Shown here: positions 57,683 to 64,000 of the stretch, piece after piece
Numbering within the stretch: position 1 is the stretch's first letter
How the letters are laid out: each line of letters opens with the position of its first letter
From: Corbicula japonica
Lineage: Eukaryota > Mollusca > Bivalvia > Venerida > Cyrenidae
Reading direction: 5' to 3'
Length of the DNA stretch: 64,000 nt
Assembly (NCBI GenBank): GCA_038501625.1
Contig: JAZAYU010000874.1
Coordinates: 1 to 64,000 of the forward strand
The notes under the pieces: model-generated
Database searches by the model: none
The model's input: the letters and a program-made list of their open reading frames with translations, nothing else
Told to the model about the DNA's origin: nothing
Position numbers and translations under genes: made by a program

Positions 57683-57864
57683 ATGGCTTCCCGCTTGGAA
57701 AAGCTAAATGGCAAAGAGGCTGTGGCAGCATTCAAGGTCTTAGCTGATAACAATGGACACACTCCTGAAAAAGTTCTTCCACAGAGCAAGATACAGACAC
57801 TGGGGTCAGTAGCAACTTCAACCATCAACCCAGTCACCCACCCAACCCTCTCTGAGGGGAACAA
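57683..57864 (+). CDS. C2H2 zinc-finger gene, first coding exon
   Basis: The ATG at 57683 directly follows an in-frame TAG, so it must be the start or lie just after a splice site. The product begins MASRLEKLNGKEAVAAFKVL, then a polar Ser/Thr/Pro stretch. I end the exon at GGGAACAA/GTGACA (57864/57865). The next exon at 60253 starts with a G that completes AAG (Lys), so the phase fits, although GTGACA is a weak donor. The segment has no known domain. Confidence 0.5.
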
Positions 57865-57939
57865 GTGACATTGTGACGTTTTTGCTTCTCACACGAAAGA
57901 TAACATATCATTGTATCATAATTACATTGTGTGTTAATT

Positions 57940-59192
57940 ATCCCCCGCCGCATAGATGCAGGGGAAATAGGAATGGTCTTCATCCATCTGTCTGTCATTC
58001 TGTGCGCGCACAATTTATGTCCAATCCATAACTTTTCAACTCCTAGAAGGAATTCCATGAAACTTTACTCAAATGTTCTCCCCATCAAGACAACATGCAG
58101 AACCCATGTTCTAACCTGGCTGGCTCAAGGTCACCAGTGGTGTTTGAAGATTTGAACCATGTATTTTGTGTCTGGATAATATCTTCTGAACCCCTAGAAG
58201 AAATTTCATGAAACTTTAGTCAAATGTTCTCCCCATCAAGACGATGTGCAGAACCCATGTTCTAGCCTTACGTCTCAAGGTCAAGGTCACCAGTGGTATT
58301 TGAAAATTTGAACCATGTATTTCGTGTCCAGTTCATATCTTCTGAACCCCTAGAAGGAATTTCATGAAACTTTAGTCAAGTGTTCTCCCCATGAAGACGA
58401 TGTGCAGAACCCATGTTCCAACCTGGCCAGCTCAAGGTCAAGGTCACCAGTGGTGTTTGAAGATATGAACCATGTATTTCATGTCCGGTTCATACCTTCT
58501 GAACCGCTAGAAGGAATTTCATGAAACTTTAGTCAAATACTCAGCCTATGAAGACGATGTGCAGAACCCACGTTCCAACATGGCCGGCTCAAGGTCAAGG
58601 TCACCAGTGGTGTTTGAAGATTTGAACCATGTACTTCATGTCCCGTTCATATCTTTTTAACCCCTAGAAGGAATTTCATGAAACTTTAGTCAAATGCTGA
58701 GCCCATGAAGACGATATGCAGAACCCATGTTCCCACCTGGCCAGCTCAATGTCAAGGTCACCAGTGATGTTTGAAGATTTGAACTATGTATTTTGTGTCT
58801 GGTTTATATCTTTTGAACCCCTAGAGTGAATATCATGAAACTTTTAATCAAATGTTCAGCCCATCAAGATGATGTGCTGAACCCATGTTCCAAACTGGCT
58901 GGCTCAAGGTCAAGGTCATTGAAGATTTGAACTATGTATTTTTTGTCCGGTTCATATCTTCTGAACCCCTGCAATGGATTTTATCAAACTTTAGTTCAGT
59001 GTTAATTCAACCAAGACGATGTGCAGAACCCATTTTCCAACCTGGCGGGCTGAAGTTCAAGGTCACTAGTTGTTCATATTTAACCATGTCTTTCATATTT
59101 GCTCCATTACTTCCAAACTGCTGGAAATATATTTGTTAATTTGCAATTAAGCATCCATAATCTTTCCAACATTCCTGCATGTGGCGGGGGAT
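57940..59192 (+). mobile_element. Satellite-cored non-autonomous element with inverted TATCCCCCGCC ends
   Basis: The left end TATCCCCCGCCGCATAG and right end CATGTGGCGGGGGATA are inverses. Between them are about seven units of about 155 bp with GAACCCCTAGAAGGAATTTC, ATGAAACTTTAGTCAAATG, GATGTGCAGAACCCATGTTC and CTCAAGGTCAAGGTCACCAG. It lies in the first intron of the zinc-finger gene. The related left end alone occurs at 11965. Confidence 0.75.
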
Positions 59193-59335
59193 ATTGCTGT
59201 CGTTCCGACTGCCTTGTTAAAATGGGAAAAAGTTAGGGTACCTCCATATGCTGATAATAATGTTGTGGTTTAGAAATATGATGATGGATTACTCAGATCT
59301 GAAGGTTATGGTTTATGTCCCAACTTAATTGAGCC

Positions 59336-60017
59336 TTAAAGGCCCAATAAACTTGTCAAACAACATATTTTTTATTAACCTAAACATTTTAGATTTCACC
59401 TGTATGCAAAATAACACAAAAAATAAACCTTACAATAAGAAAAGATTATTATCTTATTGATTTGCTGCATGTTTTGCGGATCTTTTATCTTGTTTACGAA
59501 ACAAACAGCGAATCTTTCCGAGCTGATTTTCGGCAACTCTCGGCAGGCGACGGTTGCTAATTATGCAGAAGTGCATAAATTGATGATGTATTCCCCACTA
59601 AAAGCCATTACCGGGATGTGTAGTATAACATTTACATCTTTCTTTGTTTACCTTGTAATGAAGTTAAAACTTTAAGAATCTCTATTTTTCCGTTTCGATT
59701 GAACATTCCATCTGACTGATGAAATAATTTTGTGTTTACAACTTTTATGTGAATGACGTCACCGCGTTCTGTGTTCTTACGGACCACGTACAGAAAAAAC
59801 CGATAATTTTTCGCTGAGTGATTGTAAACATTGGTTAGTAATTTTGTGGGCTACAAAAATACTGTGACGTTTTAATTTGGACCGGGTCTCAATGATTGGG
59901 GATTGTTTGAGAACATAAATATTTGGTCATTTATACTTTCTTTTGAAAAGGGTCAATGTGGTTAATTAATTTTCACAATGAAAAAACAATGTTTTGACAA
60001 GTTTATTGGGTCTTTAA
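59336..60017. mobile_element. MITE with TTAA target duplication (674 bp)
   Basis: TTAA, then AGGCCCAATAAACTTGTCAAA at the left, and the inverse of AGACCCAATAAACTTGTCAAA then TTAA at the right. TTAA targets are typical of piggyBac and Kolobok transposons (family knowledge). No transposase inside; short frames lack motifs. Confidence 0.75.
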
Positions 60018-60252
60018 AACAGCAAAAAAACTATCAGTGGTTATATTTTCAGTTTTGGCTAGTCGTAGAAAGAATACATTCTAAATTTGTTTGTGATAAC
60101 CGTTTATTATAGTCTTTTTTAAAACTTGTGACCGCATCAGAGATATATTAATTCCCATATAATGCTTAATAACCAGTTTGACGACATAACTTTATTGTTG
60201 GTTCCCCATCTTGATAGCAGATGTAATCATAATGATATATTAATATACACAG

Positions 60253-60379
60253 GTTAGATGTCAGCACTGTGGGTTCGTGGTCCTCTAATAATGAGCTTCC
60301 TTCCCAACCAGGAAGATCCTCTCCCCATGAAGAACCAGATGGCAGTGCCTCTACCTCATATCACCTACAGCCTGTTGCA
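60253..60379 (+). CDS. C2H2 zinc-finger gene, second exon
   Basis: The acceptor TATACACAG precedes GTTAGATGTCAGC. The frame LDVSTVGSWSSNNELPSQPG, then RSSPHEEPDGSASTSYHLQP, runs to a strong donor GTTGCA/GTAAGT in phase 0. Ser/Pro-rich and probably disordered. Confidence 0.6.
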
Positions 60380-60399
60380 GTAAGTACATGATTATTCTA

Positions 60400-61130
60400 T
60401 CTCAACATCAGTGTTACAACTTTGTTCCAAGTAAAGAAAGTAAAGCATTACCAAGCAGACAGGGTTAGTTGTTCTGTTTGATTTGACCTTTTAGTTTTAC
60501 CCCAAAGGTATGACTCATCCATGATTAATGCCATCTGATCATGATCTACATTGTTCACTGGGAAAATTCATTTGATTTTTTTTCTGACCAAAAGGCAAAA
60601 AGTGTAGCTTCTAATCAGATTTGCCGGTTGAATTAATTTAAATGATGTGTTTTTTTCATCACCTTGTCCAATTATAAAGAAATTGATTATTTCACTTGTT
60701 TCATTTAAATGATAAATGATATTTTGCTACTTCTCACCACATGAAGAACAGTTTGTCAGTACCTATGGATTTTCAGGGTCAGTAGCTCGAAAGCAAAGTA
60801 AATCAAATCAAAGTCAAATCGACATTGGGTGCCCCTACAGTCTACAAAATGTGTATGGGAAGCCATTGATGTGATGATAATACAGTATCTGTAAAAGAAT
60901 ATGAAAAGGGTCCTTCATGAAAAATCATAATAAGTTTTGCACTATTTGGTTCCTTGACCTTAACCTTTAACATAGTGATCTTATCATCTATGTGTATCAA
61001 CCTTGCAACAAGGGCTTCGCATATATGTTTTGCAGACTGTAGGACAGCTGTGTTCTGATCGACAAATGTTCAGTCAAGAAAAGCAATAAATGTTCTCTTG
61101 CTGTCTTGTTATATTTTATTGCAACGATAC
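60400..61130. other. Intron of the zinc-finger gene
   Basis: AT-rich sequence without recognised features before the MITE at 61135. Confidence 0.4.
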
Positions 61131-61634
61131 TTAAGGGCTTGCCACACTCCTCCCAATCCTGTTCATCGATAAAAAGAAAATTATCAAAATCTCAATAATG
61201 GCAAAATGCCGTTCAATGAAACTTTGCACAAATGAATGTTACTAAATATAACTTGAATTTTCATACAGTAAGAAACGTTTGAAAAATAAAGAAATAAGCT
61301 AGAACTTAATATTCCTTAAAATTCTATTAATTTTACATAAACTCACAAAAACTAAGCCATACAAAACATAATTTTAAATTATCACCTGAGTGCAATGTTA
61401 CTGACAAGAATTGTTTAGTTCTTGTGAATTTATGTAAACAGAAGTTGAGGGAATTTTTAGATCTCGCTATTTTTCTTTACTATTCTAACATGTCTTACCA
61501 TCTGCAAAATAAGGATACATTAATAAAATACATTTGTGCAAAGTTTCATTTAACGGCATTTTGCCGTTACTGAGATTTTGATAATTTTCTTTTTATCGAT
61601 GAACAGGATTGGGAGGAGTGTGGTAAGCCCTTAA
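61131..61634. mobile_element. MITE with TTAA target duplication (496 bp)
   Basis: TTAA, then GGGCTTGCCACACTCCTCCC and its inverse (with one change) before TTAA. The inverted repeats extend for about 105 bases, through ATCGATAAAAAGAAAATTAT and GCAAAATGCCGTT. It differs in ends from the MITE at 59336 but has the same target. Confidence 0.85.
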
Positions 61635-61798
61635 GGGTCATCAACCTTTCCATTTAAAACAATAACTAATGATTGAACATTAAATAAAATTCTTGATTTA
61701 TTGTGGCCAGTGCAGTAGAATTGTAAATAAGCTTTGATACCTAGGCTAATGTGTTCCTTGGAAAACTTAATTGCAGTATTATTTGTTTACTGTTTCAG

Positions 61799-64000
61799 GA
61801 AGAAGAGTTATTGATGCCAACACCTGCAAAAGTAACCAAACTCTCAACCCAACACCAACACAGAACTACTAAAGACAATGAGTTTAGTATTTACCGATGT
61901 TTGCAATGCAATTTGTATTTGCCATCATTGATTCTGATTCAGGCACATCTTTTAAGTCATACTGATAAAGAATTAGTACAGGTGGACAAGGAACAGTACA
62001 GTTCTGATCCTGTTTCTCAGAAACCAAGTTCAGATGATATTTTACCGAAGTATGCTTTTATTGGAACATTTGGGTACAATTATTCTGCAGTTGGAAACAC
62101 ATGTAACGCAACATCTAAGAGACTCGGTATAAGTTTGTCTGCAGAAAAATTTCCTGACAAGAAAATGCCATTTACATCATTTACAAGAGGGGATAACTCA
62201 ACTTTTGACAGTTACAGGAAAGTTTGCACTTTTTGTAAAGTGACTATTTTTTCAGAACTGTGTTTTATTAATCACCTCTTGCTGTACCATCACAAAGAAT
62301 TTCAGAAAGAAGACTTGTTTTGTTGTCCTGTGTGTCCTAATTTGGTTTTTGACAGCTTTTTCAAAAGCGAATTGAAATCTCACGTCAAGAAAATACACAA
62401 ACTATCCATTGGAAAATGCATAAGTTGTGAAGAGATTTTTGACAGTTACAAGTCTCTCTTTCTACATAGAGATCGGCCAAACAAATATTATCTGTTAGAC
62501 CATGATTTGTTACGGTATCGTTGTGAAACATGTAGGGTATTTCATGTATTGAACAATGTACAGGACAAGAGAAGTTTGATGGAAGAAATACTTAATACAT
62601 TGCCAGAAGACACAAGTATAACAGAATTTGAAGCAAAACATGCAAAACTTCGTAGATCTCTGTTGTCTGAAAATATTTATGCAGATATTTACATATGCAA
62701 GATATGCGACATTGATTTTCCTGGTCTTACATGTACTGTGAATCATGTTATAAATACACATTTTGGCGGTATTACAGAGCAAACTAAACTTATATGCCAT
62801 ATATCTAAGAAACAAAAGAAATGTCGATTATGTCACATACGGCACGAAGTTAGAGCAGATGACATTCAAACCATCAAAAATGAAGTTACAAAAAGGGATG
62901 AAAAAAATGAACCAATCGATGCTGCTGCGCTAAGTAAAGATCAGTTGTACATTCTAGAAATTATACATGAAAAAACAATGGAATATAGCAACAAAGGGGT
63001 TGACGAATTTCTAACACGTAAGGTAAATAAATATTCCTGTCACAAGTGCAACATTTACCTTGGTTGGTACATTTGTTTTTTGAATCACATTTTAAATACT
63101 CATCTTGATGAAGACATTGGTGCCAAAATCGAAAAGATGCATGTGTTCAGGAAGTCAGAAGCATTGTATGCATGTTGCTTATGCAAATCCAAACATTCTA
63201 TTGTTTGCGTAGAGAAATCTGTATTTATGTTTTATTTGAAATTGAAAAATATGGACTTTGAAAATGCAAGTAGAGAACTTAAGAAGTGGTGTTTTAGGCA
63301 AGAGTTAAGGAACTACATTTGTCCAAAATACAAAAGATTTTCTTCAATCCAGAAGACTGCCGGCAATACAACTATTCCATCCCGAACAAAATTGGAAATA
63401 ATGACAGATATGAAGGAGAGAATAGTGTGTATAGATAACTCTTTTGTGTGCTTTGTATGCTTGCTTGGCTTTGACAGGTTCTCGTGTTGCAACAGTCATG
63501 TATTGACCTGCCATGCCGAATTATTTGTTTATGCACCAGGATCAGAAGTTTACACTTGCCAGGTATGCCAAGCTGTGTTCAGCTGTCTTACTAGTCTGGA
63601 TGTTCATTTGGAGACAGAGCATTTGATTTTCAAATTTTTATGCTTGAAGTGTTACACAAAATTCAACACTCAAAAGAAACTCAAATACCATACTGAACAA
63701 CATGGCAAAAATTTGGTAAAAATAGTTTTTGACGGCCAATTATCCTGCAAAAGGTGCGGCCACATCCACAATTGTGCTGTTTCTGAGAAAGAAGAGATGG
63801 AATTCAAATGTGAAAAACAAGATATAGATAGTGAATTGCTGGAGTGTCTACGGCTATCTAAATATAGGATTACAAGCTGTCCTTTGCTGGACAGAGATAA
63901 TTGTGACCCCCAACCGCCAACTTTTTACAACAATTTGAACCACAGTTCAGATTTGAACACAGAGAACCTTTCAGAGAAAGCATTTGATCTGACAAACACA
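61799..64000 (+). CDS. C2H2 zinc-finger gene, large third exon (runs off the window)
   Basis: The acceptor TACTGTTTCAG is followed by 734 codons without a stop, reaching the window edge. With exons 1 and 2 the product is at least 837 residues. Many degenerate C2H2 fingers can be seen: YRCLQCNLYLPSLILIQAHL, VCTFCKVTIFSELCFINHLL, YICKICDIDFPGLTCTVNHV, YSCHKCNIYLGWYICFLNHI, FVCFVCLLGFDRFSCCNSHV, YTCQVCQAVFSCLTSLDVHL and FLCLKCYTKFNTQKKLKYHT. Several further Cys pairs lack full His pairs. Fingers are widely spaced and lack the TGEKPY linker, so this is not a tandem KRAB/Krüppel array; the pattern is closer to dispersed-finger nuclear proteins. Nucleic-acid binding is likely. The target is unknown. 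Confidence 0.8.

Noticed and set aside
58885..59139. 84-codon frame in the 57.9-59.2 kb array
   Set aside because: Falls inside the tandem repeat units and changes between units.

Overview
The window looks like nuclear DNA of a bivalve mollusc (inference). It is AT-rich, has split genes with GT-AG introns, a divergent BIR (IAP-like) gene and a poly-C2H2 gene. It is crowded with repeats typical of bivalves: 150-170 bp tandem arrays inside non-autonomous elements, foldback elements and MITEs, a LINE, Tc1/mariner elements and tRNA-derived SINE pieces. A 500-base run of N (48183-48682) marks an assembly gap. No species can be named from the sequence.

Layout. 1-4.6 kb: mostly noncoding, with a minus-strand terminal exon of a hAT-transposase-derived protein (700-881) and one doubtful exon (2173-2529). 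4.7-11.1 kb: a near-perfect 3.2-kb tandem duplication. Each copy ends in a foldback minisatellite built from TTTCG/GCGTGGCG words, and a third, inverted copy of that minisatellite lies at 12.1-12.7 kb. 13.7-17.5 kb: a 5'-truncated LINE with one frameshift. 18.2-30.7 kb: a spliced host gene with a degenerate BIR domain. I reconstruct four exons in matching phase, including a 22-nt microexon.

The intron between the microexon and the third exon carries the most striking object of the window: a 7.2-kb near-perfect palindrome (21594-28812). Its two 3.6-kb arms each hold the same three small genes: an unknown 147-aa protein, a 119-aa basic protein and a 199-aa single-C2H2 acidic protein. Both arms are read inward towards a polypyrimidine/polypurine minisatellite and a 15-base centre. 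The palindrome is flanked by a short direct repeat (ATAC), and the arms differ at scattered positions. This suggests a transposed giant foldback element rather than a read artefact, but an artefact is not excluded.

31-50 kb: repeat-dominated. There are two large inverted repeat pairs (31.0/35.9 kb and 40.8/49.3 kb), a Helentron-like tandem array element (31.7-33.2 kb), MITEs, an internally deleted mariner (37.5-37.9 kb), duplicated small terminal exons (36.6 and 40.4 kb) and a family of dispersed repeats. 50.9-54.1 kb: a 1.14-kb foldback with a perfect 8-bp target duplication, and a complete 1352-bp Tc1 element with one nonsense codon, inserted in a diverged satellite. 54.9-56.4 kb: tRNA-derived SINE pieces. 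57.7-64.0 kb: the start of a large C2H2 zinc-finger gene (three exons, open to the window edge) whose introns hold a tandem array element and two TTAA-flanked MITEs.

The host genes show no sign of acting together. The mobile DNA is layered: elements sit in introns of the two host genes, in satellites and next to each other.
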